This document shows, one piece after another, positions 8,776 through 17,717 of a stretch of DNA of 64,000 nucleotides (positions are counted from its first letter, which is position 1; each line of letters opens with the position of its first letter). A program made the translations under genes and the position numbers. The DNA comes from Geodermatophilus obscurus. GTDB lineage: Bacteria; Actinomycetota; Actinomycetes; Mycobacteriales; Geodermatophilaceae. The notes below the pieces were generated by a model. That model did no database searches, was not told the origin of the DNA, and was given only the letters and a program-made list of their open reading frames with translations. The stretch is taken from the NCBI RefSeq assembly GCF_900115395.1, contig NZ_FOWE01000003.1:124001-188000 (forward strand), written 5' to 3'.

Positions 8776-10308
8776 GTGCGCACGAACCGGCTCCTGCCCC
8801 TCACCGCCTCGGCGGCCCTGGTCCTCTCCGCCTGCGGTGGCGGAGGGGAGAGCGTCGACACCGGCGGCGGGGGAGGGGGCGGAGGTGAGGGCGGCACGCT
8901 GGTCGCGGCCGTGAGCGCCGAGCCCGACCAGTTCGACCCGCACGTGACGACCGCCTACCCGAGCTTCCAGGTCCTCGAGAACGTGTACGACACCCTCGTG
9001 GTCCCCAACGCCGAGGACCTCACGATGCAGCCGAGCCTGGCCGAGTCGTGGGAGACCAGCGAGGACGGACTCACCTGGACGTTCACGCTGCGGGAGGGCG
9101 TCACCTTCCACGACGGCAGCGAGTTCGACTCCGCCGACGTCGTCTACTCGTACAACCGGATCATCGACGAGGAACTCAGCAACGCCTTCCGGTTCCAGAA
9201 CGTCGCGTCGGTGGCGGCCGACGGGCCGCGGTCCGTCGTCATCACCCTCACCCAGCCGACCCCGAACCTGCTCGAGCGGATCGGCTCGTTCAAGGGGATG
9301 GCGATCCTGCCCGAGGGCGCCGCCGACCAGGTCGACCTCACCACCGAGGCGGTCGGTACCGGGCCCTTCCAGCTGGAGAGCTCCGACGCGAGCAGCACCG
9401 TGCTGACGGCCTACGAGGACTACTGGGGCGGCACGCCGAGCATCGGCGGGGTCGAGTTCCGCTACATCACCGAGCCGGCCGCGGCGCTCACCGCGCTGCA
9501 GAACGGCGAGGTGCAGTGGACCGACAACATCCCGCCGCAGCAGATCGAGTCCCTGCAGGGCGACGACACGCTCGAGCTCCAGACGACCCCGAGCGTCGAC
9601 TACTGGTACATGTCGATGAACTACGCCCGTCCGCCGTTCGACAACCGCGACGTGCGGCGCGCGATCTCCTTCGCCATCGACCGCGAGGCCGTCGCCGAGG
9701 CGGCGTGGTTCGGAGCGGCGCAGCCCAACCAGACCGCGATCCCCGAGGACAGCTTCTTCCACAACGACTACGCCCCGTTCGAGCGTGACCCCGAGCAGGC
9801 CCGCCAGCTGCTGCAGCAGGCCGGCGTGCAGACCCCGCTGAGGATGGGGCTGATGGTCACCGACGAGTTCCCGGAGACGGTCACCGCCGCACAGGTGATT
9901 GCCAGCCAGCTCGGCGAGATCGGCATCGAGGTGTCCATCGAGACGCTCGACTTCGCGACGTGGCTGGACCGGCAGGGTCAGGGCGACTTCGACGCCTTCA
10001 TGCTCGGCTGGCTCGGCAACCTCGACCCGGCTGCCTACTACCAGGAGCAGCACCAGACGAACGGGCCGAACAACTACCAGAAGTACAGCAACCCGCAGGT
10101 CGACCAGCTGCTCCAGCAGGGGGCCAGCGAGACCGACGAGGAGGCCCGCAAGCAGGCCTACGACCAGGCCGCGCAGCTCATCGTGGACGACGTCTCCTAC
10201 CTGTACCTCTACAACCCCGACGTCGTGCAGGCGTGGGCGCCCGGCCTGTCCGGGTACCAGATCCGGGCGGACAAGGCGATCAACTTCGAGACCGTGGAGC
10301 TGCCCTGA
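8776..10308 (+). CDS. ABC transporter substrate-binding lipoprotein, family 5 (Dpp/Opp type)
   Basis: This 510-residue family 5 solute-binding protein has a lipoprotein signal with lipobox LVLSAC (Cys20). A glycine-rich linker (GGGGGGGG around residues 31-38) follows. The typical start of the mature domain, LVAAVSAEPDQFDPHVTTAYPS, lies after that. GGAGG at 8766-8770 supports the GTG start. It leads a five-gene importer with close or overlapping junctions. Family 5 proteins bind di- or oligopeptides but also oligosaccharides and muropeptides. Its divergent position to nagZ-nagA makes a cell-wall or chitin-derived ligand plausible, as inference only. Confidence 0.9.
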   Translation: MRTNRLLPLTASAALVLSACGGGGESVDTGGGGGGGGEGGTLVAAVSAEPDQFDPHVTTAYPSFQVLENVYDTLVVPNAEDLTMQPSLAESWETSEDGLTWTFTLREGVTFHDGSEFDSADVVYSYNRIIDEELSNAFRFQNVASVAADGPRSVVITLTQPTPNLLERIGSFKGMAILPEGAADQVDLTTEAVGTGPFQLESSDASSTVLTAYEDYWGGTPSIGGVEFRYITEPAAALTALQNGEVQWTDNIPPQQIESLQGDDTLELQTTPSVDYWYMSMNYARPPFDNRDVRRAISFAIDREAVAEAAWFGAAQPNQTAIPEDSFFHNDYAPFERDPEQARQLLQQAGVQTPLRMGLMVTDEFPETVTAAQVIASQLGEIGIEVSIETLDFATWLDRQGQGDFDAFMLGWLGNLDPAAYYQEQHQTNGPNNYQKYSNPQVDQLLQQGASETDEEARKQAYDQAAQLIVDDVSYLYLYNPDVVQAWAPGLSGYQIRADKAINFETVELP

Positions 10309-11246
10309 GCGGGTACCTCCTCCGCCGCACCGGCCAGTCGGTGGTGGTGCTGGCGGGGGTCAGCGTCATCGTGTTCGCCCTGGTGCACCTCGTCCCGGGC
10401 GACCCGATCCGGCTCGCCCTGGGCACCCGGTTCGACCAGGCGACCTACGACGCGCTCCGGGCGCGCTCCGGGTTGGACCAGCCTCTGGTGGAGCAGTTCT
10501 TCGGGTGGTTCGGCCGGGCCCTCGGCGGCGACCTGGGGGTGAGCTTCCGCAGCGGCGAGACGGTCACCTCCCTCATCGCCGAGCGGCTCCCGGCGACGCT
10601 GACCCTGGCGTTCGCGTCGATCCTGGTGGCGCTGCTGATCGCCGTGCCGCTCGGGACGATCTCGGCGTTGCGCCCCCGGTCCTTCGTCGATCGGGTGGCC
10701 ACGGTCCTCAGCCAGATCGGCATCTCGGTGCCGGAGTTCTGGATGGCGATCGTGCTCATCCTGGTCTTCGCCGGGACCCTGGGCTGGCTGCCGTCGGGTG
10801 GCTACGTCCCGCTGACCGAGGACCCGGGTGCCTGGGCCCAGCGGCTGCTGCTGCCGGCGGTGGTCACCGGCGTGGTCTCCGGCTCGGTGATCACCCGGTT
10901 CGTGCGCTCCAGCGTGCTTGAGGCGCTGGGTGCCGACCACGTCCGGACGGCGCAGGCGAAGGGGCTGCCGCAGCGGCAGGTCTTCACCTGGCACGTGCTC
11001 CGCAACGCGCTGCTGCCGCTGGTGACCGTCACCGGCGTGCAGCTGGCCTACTTGTTGTCCGGGGTGGTCGTGGTGGAGATCGTCTTCTCCTGGCCAGGAC
11101 TCGGCCAGCTCGCCCTGCAGGCCGTCCAGGCCCGCGACTACCCGGTCCTCCAGGGGGCGATCCTGTTGTTCGCCGTGGTCTTCCTGCTCATCAACCTGGT
11201 GGTGGACCTCCTCTACACCGCCATCGACCCGAGGATCCGCCGGTGA
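10305..11246 (+). CDS. ABC transporter permease, DppB type, probable CTG start
   Basis: This 313-residue inner-membrane permease has the family N-terminus (YLLRRTGQSVVVLAGVSVIVF, quoted in part) and the VHLVPGDP motif near residue 29. No ATG or GTG lies at the family start point. A CTG at 10305 overlaps the upstream TGA as CTGA, mimicking the ATGA/GTGA junctions of the operon, and GGAG at 10296-10299 lies five bases before it. I therefore place the start there. The C-terminal half has the binding-protein-dependent permease loop (EALGADHVRTAQAKGLPQRQ). Its stop begins a 26-bp tandem repeat. Confidence 0.88.
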   Translation: MSGYLLRRTGQSVVVLAGVSVIVFALVHLVPGDPIRLALGTRFDQATYDALRARSGLDQPLVEQFFGWFGRALGGDLGVSFRSGETVTSLIAERLPATLTLAFASILVALLIAVPLGTISALRPRSFVDRVATVLSQIGISVPEFWMAIVLILVFAGTLGWLPSGGYVPLTEDPGAWAQRLLLPAVVTGVVSGSVITRFVRSSVLEALGADHVRTAQAKGLPQRQVFTWHVLRNALLPLVTVTGVQLAYLLSGVVVVEIVFSWPGLGQLALQAVQARDYPVLQGAILLFAVVFLLINLVVDLLYTAIDPRIRR

Positions 11247-11321
11247 CCCACAGCCGAGCCCTGCTGCCATGACCCACAGCCGAGTCCTGCTGCCATGACC
11301 CACAGCCGAGCCCTGCTGCCA
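11244..11321 (+). repeat. Three tandem 26-bp repeats forming chained mini-ORFs between permease genes
   Basis: Three copies of a 26-bp unit occupy 11244-11269, 11270-11295 and 11296-11321. Copies 1 and 3 are identical and copy 2 has one C-to-T change. Each unit starts with the TGA of the preceding frame and ends with the A of a new ATG. The array therefore encodes three 9-residue peptides (MTHSRALLP, with Val for Ala in the second) joined by GTGA/ATGA overlaps. The last ATGA is the start of the next permease. Removing all three copies would restore a simple GTGACC stop-start overlap like the other junctions in this operon. Confidence 0.9.
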
Positions 11322-12262
11322 TGACCGGCCAGCCCGTCCCGCAGACCGCGCCGTCCCCGGACGCCACCGAGGCCGGCGTCCGGTCCACGCAGCGGCCGCC
11401 CCGGCCACGGTGGCGGGAGACCCTCGGACTCCTCGCCCGGAACCCGACGGCGGCCGTCGCCGCCACGGTTCTGCTGCTCATCGTGCTGATGGCGGTCTTC
11501 GACGAGACCCTCGCGCCGGCCGGCCCCAACGAGATCTCGGTCGAGGACCGGCTGCAGGCCCCGAGCTGGGAGCACCCGTTCGGCACCGACGACCTCGGCC
11601 GCGACATCCTGAGCCGGGTCATCCTGGGGGCGGGCGTCTCGCTGCGCGTGGGGTTCCTCGCGGTCGCCTTCGCCCTGGTCGTCGGAGCCCTCATCGGGCT
11701 GCTGGCCGGCTTCTACGGCCGCTGGGTGGACGACGTCCTCATGCGGTTCATGGACATCCTCTTCGCCTTCCCCGCGGTGTTGCTGGCGATCGCGGTGCTC
11801 GCCGTCCGCGGGCCCGGAGCGGGGAACACCGCCCTGGCCATCGGGATCGTCTACATCCCGGTCTTCGCGCGGGTCACCCGGGCCAGCGTGCTCGGCGTCC
11901 GGGAGGAGGTCTACGTGCGGGCCTCGCGGTCGGTGGGGGCCTCGGACCTCCGGCTGCTCACCCGGCACGTGCTGCCCAACGCGGCCCCGCCGATCATCGT
12001 GCAGACCTCGATCAGCCTGGCGTTCGCCGTGCTCGCCGAGGCGGCGCTGTCGTTCCTCGGGCTGGGCACCCAGCCGCCGAACCCGTCCTGGGGGCTGATG
12101 CTCGCCGAGGGCCGCGGGTTCATCGACATCGCGTGGTGGCTGGCCTTCTTCCCGGGGATGGCGATCTTCCTGACCGTGCTCTGCTTCAACCTCCTGGGCG
12201 ACGGGCTGCGCGACGTCCTCGACCCGCGGCAGCGCACCCTCATGGCCGGGGGCGGACGGTGA
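11321..12262 (+). CDS. ABC transporter permease, DppC type
   Basis: This 313-residue permease pairs with the DppB-type protein. The DppC hallmarks are present: the N-terminal cytoplasmic segment, HPFGTDDLGRDILSRVILGA near residue 86, and the EAA-like loop VYVRASRSVGASDLRLLTRH followed by LPN. The ATG coincides with the last A of the upstream 26-bp repeat array. There is no Shine-Dalgarno sequence of its own, so translation probably depends on coupling through the mini-ORF chain. Its TGA overlaps the GTG of the first ATPase gene. Confidence 0.9.
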   Translation: MTGQPVPQTAPSPDATEAGVRSTQRPPRPRWRETLGLLARNPTAAVAATVLLLIVLMAVFDETLAPAGPNEISVEDRLQAPSWEHPFGTDDLGRDILSRVILGAGVSLRVGFLAVAFALVVGALIGLLAGFYGRWVDDVLMRFMDILFAFPAVLLAIAVLAVRGPGAGNTALAIGIVYIPVFARVTRASVLGVREEVYVRASRSVGASDLRLLTRHVLPNAAPPIIVQTSISLAFAVLAEAALSFLGLGTQPPNPSWGLMLAEGRGFIDIAWWLAFFPGMAIFLTVLCFNLLGDGLRDVLDPRQRTLMAGGGR

Positions 12263-13275
12263 CCGCGACGGCGGCCGGGGAGCCGCTGCTGGAGGTGGAG
12301 GACCTGCGGGTGCGGCTGCGCACCCCGCGCGGGCCGGCCTCGGTGGTCAACGGGCTGAGCTACAGCGTCCGGCGCGGCGAGACGGTGGCGGTGGTCGGGG
12401 AGTCCGGCAGCGGCAAGAGCGTGTCCGTGCTGGCGCTGCTGGGGCTGCTGCCCGCGCGCGTGGCGACGGTGACCGGCGCGGCGCGACTGGACGGGGAGGA
12501 CCTGCTGGGCATGTCGCCGGAGCGGCTGCGCCAGGTGCGCGGCCCCGGCGTCGGGATGGTCTTCCAGGACCCGATGACCTCGCTCAACCCGGTGCTCACC
12601 ATCGGCCGGCAGCTGGTCGAGGGCATCCGCGCCCACGGTGAGGTCTCCAAGGCCGAGGCGCGGGAACGCGCGGCCGGGCTGCTCACCGAGGTGGGCCTGC
12701 CCGACCCCGAGCGTGCGCTCGACCGCTATCCGCACGAGCTGTCGGGCGGCATGCGTCAGCGGGTGGTCATCGCGATCGCGCTGAGCAACAGCCCCTCGCT
12801 GCTCATCGCCGACGAGGCGACCACGGCGCTCGACGTCACGGTCCAGGCGCAGATCCTCGACCTGGTGGAGAAGCTGCGGACCGACCACGGCACCGGGGTC
12901 ATCTGGATCACCCATGACCTCGGCGTCGTGGCCGGCATCGCCGACCGGGTGCTGGTGATGTACGGCGGCCGCTGTGTGGAGGACGGCACGGTCGACGACG
13001 TCCTCGAGCGGCCGGCGCACCCCTACACCCGCGGCCTGCTCGGCGCGCTGCCCGACCTCGCCACGGCCGACGAGGGCGAGCTGGCGACGATCCCCGGGAC
13101 GCCCCCGGCGCCGACGGACCTGCCCACCGGCTGCGTGTTCTGGCCGCGCTGCCCGGTGCGGGGCGACGCCCGGTGCGAGACCGAGCAGCCGCCGTTGCAG
13201 GTGGTGGGGGCCGGCGTGACGAAGGGGCTGCCGCACCGTGCGGCGACCTGGTGCGGGGAGGGCGGTGCACGGTGA
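12259..13275 (+). CDS. ABC transporter ATP-binding protein, DppD type
   Basis: This 338-residue cytoplasmic ATPase has Walker [10 protein letters not shown]-loop [11 protein letters not shown], signature LSGGMRQR, Walker [13 protein letters not shown] and switch histidine WITHD. The C-terminal oligopeptide-transporter domain has spaced cysteines (GCVFWPRCP and later ones) that in this family form an iron-sulfur or metal-binding cluster. The GTG start overlaps the permease stop, and its own stop overlaps the next ATPase gene. Confidence 0.93.
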   Translation: MTATAAGEPLLEVEDLRVRLRTPRGPASVVNGLSYSVRRGETVAVVGESGSGKSVSVLALLGLLPARVATVTGAARLDGEDLLGMSPERLRQVRGPGVGMVFQDPMTSLNPVLTIGRQLVEGIRAHGEVSKAEARERAAGLLTEVGLPDPERALDRYPHELSGGMRQRVVIAIALSNSPSLLIADEATTALDVTVQAQILDLVEKLRTDHGTGVIWITHDLGVVAGIADRVLVMYGGRCVEDGTVDDVLERPAHPYTRGLLGALPDLATADEGELATIPGTPPAPTDLPTGCVFWPRCPVRGDARCETEQPPLQVVGAGVTKGLPHRAATWCGEGGAR

Positions 13276-14381
13276 GCACGGTCTCGCTCGGCAAGGGCGG
13301 CGCGGCCGCTGCAGCGCACGGCGAGGTCCTGGTCTCGGCCCGCGGGCTGGAGGTGCACTTCCCGGTCCGCTCGGGCGGGCCGCTGCGGCGCACCACCGGC
13401 GTGCTGCGTGCCGTCGACGGCGTCGACCTCGACGTGTACCGCGGCGAGACGCTGGGCCTGGTGGGGGAGTCCGGGTGCGGGAAGTCCACGCTCGGCAACG
13501 CCCTGCTGCGGCTGGTCCCCCCGACCGGCGGCACGGTGACATTCGACGGCATCGACGTCACCGCGCTCGGGCGCAAGCAGCTGCGCGAGCTGCGCCGGCG
13601 GGCCGGGATGGTGTTCCAGGACCCGTTCGCCTCCCTCGACCCCCGGCGCACGGTCGCCCAGACGGTGTCCGAGCCGCTGGAGGTGCACGGCCTGCACCCG
13701 GGACGGCAGGCGAGGGCCGCCCGCGTGCAGGAGCTGCTGCAGCTGGTCGGGCTCGACCCGGCCGTGGCCACCCGCTACCCGCACGAGTTCTCCGGGGGAC
13801 AGCGTCAGCGGGTCGGCATCGCCCGCGCGCTGGCCGGCGAGCCGGACTTCCTGGTGTGCGACGAGGCGATCGCCTCGCTCGACGTCAGCATCCAGGCGCA
13901 GGTGCTCAACCTGCTGCGCCGGCTGCAGCGGCAGCTCGGGCTCACCCTGCTGTTCATCTCGCACGACCTCTCGGCGGTCCGGCACATCGCGGACCGGATC
14001 GCCGTGATGTACCTCGGCCGGGTCGTCGAGGTGGGTCCCGCGGCCGCCGTCGCGGCCGGGCCGCAGATGCCCTACACGCGGGCGCTGCTGTCGGCGGTGC
14101 CGGTGCCGCACCCCGAGCTCGAGCGCTCGCGGCAGCGGATCGTGCTACGCGGTGACGTCCCCTCACCGTCGCGGGTGCCCAGCGGCTGCCGGTTCCGCAC
14201 CCGCTGCCCCGACGTCTTCGAGCCCTGCCCCGACGTCGACCCCGCGCTCCAGCCGGTCGGCTCGGCGCCGGGCCACGTGGCCGCCTGCCACCTGCACGGC
14301 GTGGTGGGGGAGCCGGTGCGGCGGGAGCAGCCCGACTCTCCCGTCGACGCCGGAGACCCCGCCGCCCGCCCGGTGGCCTGA
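13272..14381 (+). CDS. ABC transporter ATP-binding protein, DppF/OppF type
   Basis: This 369-residue partner ATPase has Walker [10 protein letters not shown]-loop [11 protein letters not shown], signature FSGGQRQR, Walker B DEAIASLD and switch histidine ISHD. Like its partner it ends with the oligopeptide transporter C-terminal region, with cysteines in GCRFRTRCP. The Walker B region reads [12 protein letters not shown], where most relatives have DE.[VT]SALD; this is a known variation. It closes the five-gene operon (GTG start overlapping the previous stop). Confidence 0.93.
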   Translation: MSTVSLGKGGAAAAAHGEVLVSARGLEVHFPVRSGGPLRRTTGVLRAVDGVDLDVYRGETLGLVGESGCGKSTLGNALLRLVPPTGGTVTFDGIDVTALGRKQLRELRRRAGMVFQDPFASLDPRRTVAQTVSEPLEVHGLHPGRQARAARVQELLQLVGLDPAVATRYPHEFSGGQRQRVGIARALAGEPDFLVCDEAIASLDVSIQAQVLNLLRRLQRQLGLTLLFISHDLSAVRHIADRIAVMYLGRVVEVGPAAAVAAGPQMPYTRALLSAVPVPHPELERSRQRIVLRGDVPSPSRVPSGCRFRTRCPDVFEPCPDVDPALQPVGSAPGHVAACHLHGVVGEPVRREQPDSPVDAGDPAARPVA

Positions 14382-14478
14382 CCAGCCGATACCCGACCGT
14401 CCGTTTGCTGGTCCGCCGGAGCGGGCAACGGCGGCCTCGGCAGACGGCGCCGGGGCGCCGTCGGGAACGGGGAGCACG

Positions 14479-15231
14479 ATGGCGTCGAGCAGGACCACCC
14501 GGGAGGTCGGGGCCACCGGCCTCTACGGCAGCAGGATCGGGGACCGCGTGGGGCGCGCGGCGCTCACCGAGCTCATCGGGACGGCGATCCTGGTGTTCGT
14601 CGGGACGAGCACCGTGGTCGCCGGGCCGGCCACCGGCAACAGCCTGTTCGACCTGGTCGGCGTGGTGCTGGCCTTCGGGCTCACGCTGGTGGCCCTCGCC
14701 GCCGCCCTCGGCCACGTCTCGGGCTGCCACCTCAACCCCGCGGTGACGATCGGGCTGGCCGCGACCCGGCGCTTCCCGTGGCCGGCCGCCGGGATCTACG
14801 TCGTCGCCCAGTTGGCCGGTGGCCTCGCCGGCGCGGCGGCCACGTGGGCCGTGTACGGCAGCGCGGGCCGGGAGGAGGGGCTGCTCGGCGCCACCACGCC
14901 GCAGGAGGGCGTCTCCGCCGGCCAGGCGTTCCTGGCCGAGGCGCTGGTGACGTTCGTGCTGGTGCTGGTCGTGGTGTCCGTCGCCACCGACGACCGCGCC
15001 GAGTCGGCGATCGCGCCGGTCGCCGTCGGCTTCGCGCTGGCGGCCGCGATCTTCGCCGTCGGCGGGCTGACCGGCGGAGCGGTGAACCCCGCGCGCGCCC
15101 TCGGCCCCAACCTGCTGGCCGGGCAGCTCACGTCGCTGTGGGTGTACCTCCTGGCGCCGGTCGTCGGCGGCGTCCTCGCCGCGCTGGTCTACGACCGGCT
15201 GCTGTCACGGGGCGAGCCGCCGGAGGCCTGA
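14479..15231 (+). CDS. MIP-family aquaporin
   Basis: This 250-residue membrane channel has both aquaporin half-helix motifs: SGCHLNPAVTIG in the first half and GAVNPARALGPNL in the second. The second motif lacks the aspartate found after NPAR in glycerol facilitators (NPARD), so a water-type aquaporin is favoured. GGGGAG ends five bases before the ATG. It stands alone, 97 bp after the importer operon, with the helicase gene convergent to it. Osmotic adjustment of the cell is the likely role. Confidence 0.9.
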   Translation: MASSRTTREVGATGLYGSRIGDRVGRAALTELIGTAILVFVGTSTVVAGPATGNSLFDLVGVVLAFGLTLVALAAALGHVSGCHLNPAVTIGLAATRRFPWPAAGIYVVAQLAGGLAGAAATWAVYGSAGREEGLLGATTPQEGVSAGQAFLAEALVTFVLVLVVVSVATDDRAESAIAPVAVGFALAAAIFAVGGLTGGAVNPARALGPNLLAGQLTSLWVYLLAPVVGGVLAALVYDRLLSRGEPPEA

Positions 15232-15263
15232 GCCGCCCGGCGCTCCCCGCCCGGGCCGGCGGG

Positions 15264-17159
15264 TCAGCCGCGGCCGCTGCGGGAGGGACGCCGGCCCTGC
15301 CGGGAGCCCGGGCGCGGCCCCCGGCGTCCGGGACCGTGGTCGCGCCCGGAGTCGCGGTCGCCGTCCCGGCCGGGACCCCGGCCGCGCGGCCCGCTGCACG
15401 GCCGGCAGGTGGTGAACCACGGGGCGATCGCGGTGCCGCACTCGACGCAGGCGCTCGAGCGGCTGACGGCGATCGCGTCGGGCAGCAGCTCGCTGATCGC
15501 CTCGGCGCACTCCTCCTCGACCCAGGCCGCGTCGTCGGGCTCGAGGCCGGCGACGCCGGGGAACTGGCGGAGCAGGGTCTGGGCGTCGCGGGCAGCCGCG
15601 GCGGACTGCTCGAAGTCCTCGACCGCGCCGCCGACCGGCACGTCGGGCAGCAGGAGCTCCTGGGGGACGGGCAGGCCGACGGCGTGCCGCAGGGCGGCCC
15701 GGGCCAGCACCAGCCAGCGGGTGCGCCGCGGCGGGTTGTAGTCGACCGGGAGGCTCACCAGCCGCCAGACCGTGTGCAGGTCGCCGGCCGCGCCCAGCGG
15801 GCCGCGCAGCATCGGCAGCAGCGCCTGCACCCGCAGGACGAGGCCGCTCACGTCGTCGGGGGTCATCGCCGAGTCGCGGGTGGCCGCGCGGGCCCAGGCC
15901 TGCCAGCGGACCAGCGCCTCGGGCAGGTCCGCCGGCGTCGCGGCGCCGAGGTCCTCGAGCTCCGGGCGCAGCCGGGGCCGCCGTCCGGGCAGGTCGCTGG
16001 CCCGGTCGCCGCGGGCGACCTCCGCACCGAGCCCCACCAGCGCCGTCGACGGCTTGAGGCCCGGCACCCCGGCCAGGACGCCGACCGTGCCGTGCCCGGT
16101 CAGCCCGTAGCGGCCGGCCCGCCCGGCGATCTGCGCGGCCTCCCAGCTGCGCAGCGGCCGCAGCTCGACGCCGTCGAACTTCGTGGTCTCGGCGAACAGC
16201 ACCGTGGTCGCCGGGACGTTGATGCCGTGCCCGATGACGTCGGTGGTGACCAGCACGTCGACCTCACCGGTGGTGAAGCGCTCGATGACCTCGCGCCGGG
16301 TGGCCGGCGGGAGCGCGCCGTAGAGGACGCCGACCCGGCCGGGCCGGTGGCGGTCGAGCTCGGCGGCGACGGCGTAGACGGTCTTGCGGGAGAAGGCGAC
16401 GACGAGGGTCTGCGGGCGCACACCGGGGGTGCGGACCGGCGCGCGCAGGACGTCGAGCCGGGACAACCGCTGGTGGTGCACGACGTCGACGGACCCGGCG
16501 TCGGCGACCAGCGGCGCCAGCAGGGGGTGCGCCTCGGCGGCGGAGACCAGGTGCATCTCGCGGTACTCGCCGGTGAGCAGCAGCCGCGCCCAGGAGTGCC
16601 CGCGCTCGGGGTCGGCGACCCAGTGCGACTCGTCGAGGACGAGCAGCTCGCCGCGCATCGGCGCCTTCTCGACGGTGCAGCAGAGGATCGGTGCGGAGGG
16701 GTCGATCTCCTCCTCGCCGGTGGACAGGCCCACGGTGCCCTCGGGGAGCTGTGCGGCCAGCTTGGCGTAGGCCTCGTGGGCGAGCTGGCGCAGTGGCGCG
16801 GCGTAGACGCCCGAGCCGGTGGCGGCCAGCGCCTGCAGCGACTCGTAGGTCTTGCCCGAGTTGGTCGGGCCGAGGTGGAAGACGACCCGCTGCGGCGGGG
16901 TCGCGCGGACGGGGAGCTCCGGTGCCGCGCCCTCGACCCACTCCTGCTGGGCGCGGCGCTCGGCGAGGGCGGCCTCGCGCTCGGCAGCGCGGTCGGCCTC
17001 CCGGCCGGCGGGGGAGTCGGCCGGCCGGCGGTCGGCGGCGCGCTCGTCGGCGGGCCGGCGCACGCGGCGGCGGGGGGCGGGCTGGGGGAGACGGGTGTCG
17101 GGCAGGAGGTGTCCTCGGTCGGGATCGGGGGTGAGCGCGCGGGCGCGCGGCGTGACCAC
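15264..17159 (-). CDS. Suv3-like superfamily 2 helicase with C-terminal zinc ribbon
   Basis: This 631-residue protein resembles the mitochondrial RNA helicase Suv3 more than common bacterial DEAD-box proteins. Walker A is GPTNSGKT at residues 97-104, the exact Suv3-type P-loop. Walker B is DESH at 176-179 within VLDESHWVADPERGHSWAR, matching the Suv3 DEIQ...D..RG pattern. Motif VI is QIAGRAGRYG. The C-terminus has a four-cysteine ribbon (CVECG...CRPC) and a Gly/Arg-rich tail likely to bind nucleic acid. The GTG at 17159 gives an N-terminal Arg/Pro-rich stretch, so the true start could be slightly downstream. The role (RNA processing or turnover) is inferred from the family. Confidence 0.85.
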   Translation of the reverse strand: MVTPRARALTPDPDRGHLLPDTRLPQPAPRRRVRRPADERAADRRPADSPAGREADRAAEREAALAERRAQQEWVEGAAPELPVRATPPQRVVFHLGPTNSGKTYESLQALAATGSGVYAAPLRQLAHEAYAKLAAQLPEGTVGLSTGEEEIDPSAPILCCTVEKAPMRGELLVLDESHWVADPERGHSWARLLLTGEYREMHLVSAAEAHPLLAPLVADAGSVDVVHHQRLSRLDVLRAPVRTPGVRPQTLVVAFSRKTVYAVAAELDRHRPGRVGVLYGALPPATRREVIERFTTGEVDVLVTTDVIGHGINVPATTVLFAETTKFDGVELRPLRSWEAAQIAGRAGRYGLTGHGTVGVLAGVPGLKPSTALVGLGAEVARGDRASDLPGRRPRLRPELEDLGAATPADLPEALVRWQAWARAATRDSAMTPDDVSGLVLRVQALLPMLRGPLGAAGDLHTVWRLVSLPVDYNPPRRTRWLVLARAALRHAVGLPVPQELLLPDVPVGGAVEDFEQSAAAARDAQTLLRQFPGVAGLEPDDAAWVEEECAEAISELLPDAIAVSRSSACVECGTAIAPWFTTCRPCSGPRGRGPGRDGDRDSGRDHGPGRRGPRPGSRQGRRPSRSGRG

Positions 17160-17325
17160 GGTGCAACGGCGCCGTCGCCCGGATCATGCCCGCCGCCGGG
17201 ACGAGATCCCGGGCACAGCCCCCCGTCAGCCGAGCGGCGCGGCGACCGGGTCCGGTGCCGGGGCGCCCGGCGTCGGCCGCCTCCCTCGGGGCGTGCGCCC
17301 TCGTAGCATGGGCCGCGCACCACCG

Positions 17326-17412
17326 GGAGGGCTCGCCTAGAGGCCGATGGCGGCGGTCTTGAAAACCGCTATGGGGTCACACCCATCGTGGGTTCGAATC
17401 CCACGCCCTCCG
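17326..17412 (+). tRNA. tRNA-Ser (anticodon UGA)
   Basis: The acceptor arms GGAGGGC (17326-17332) and GCCCTCC (17405-17411) pair perfectly. The anticodon stem GCGGT/ACCGC encloses CTTGAAA, giving anticodon UGA at 17360-17362. A long variable arm (ATGGG paired with CCCAT) and a T arm GTGGG-TTCGAAT-CCCAC confirm a class II serine tRNA. The 3' CCA is not encoded. It reads UCN serine codons, mainly UCA and UCG. Confidence 0.97.
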
Positions 17413-17717
17413 CGCAGGACTGCGGTCCCGTCGATGTCGTCGATGTCGAGGCCGGCCGCTCGTCGGTCGTCCTGCGCCGCTGCTCGGCCGGCGGCACTGC
17501 CCCGCCCGGGACCCGACGCGTCACCGCCCACCGGGTGCGTGCTGGCGCGTTCCCCGGGTCGCGCGGACGTGAGGCCTGCGCCTGCGACCTCGACGCCGCC
17601 CCGGGGCGCCCACGGCGGTCCCGGGTCCCTCGACGTCGCGGTCCTGGGCGAACTCGGCGTCCCGCCCCGGCGCGTCGCGACCGACACGCCGACCTGACCT
17701 CACCCCCAGGGAGGGCA
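17413..17717. other. Intergenic region between tRNA-Ser and the GGDEF gene
   Basis: The 305 bases have several open frames, but the translated products are Arg/Pro-rich and resemble no protein. I see no integrase gene, no att-like repeat of the tRNA 3' end and no clear terminator. The stretch contains a purine-rich GGGAGGG just before the GTG at 17718. It probably carries the promoter of the downstream gene. Confidence 0.4.

Noticed and set aside
17326-17717. The tRNA-Ser gene as an integration site with an adjacent genomic island
   Set aside because: No integrase and no repeat of the tRNA 3' end were seen downstream; neighbouring genes have ordinary composition.
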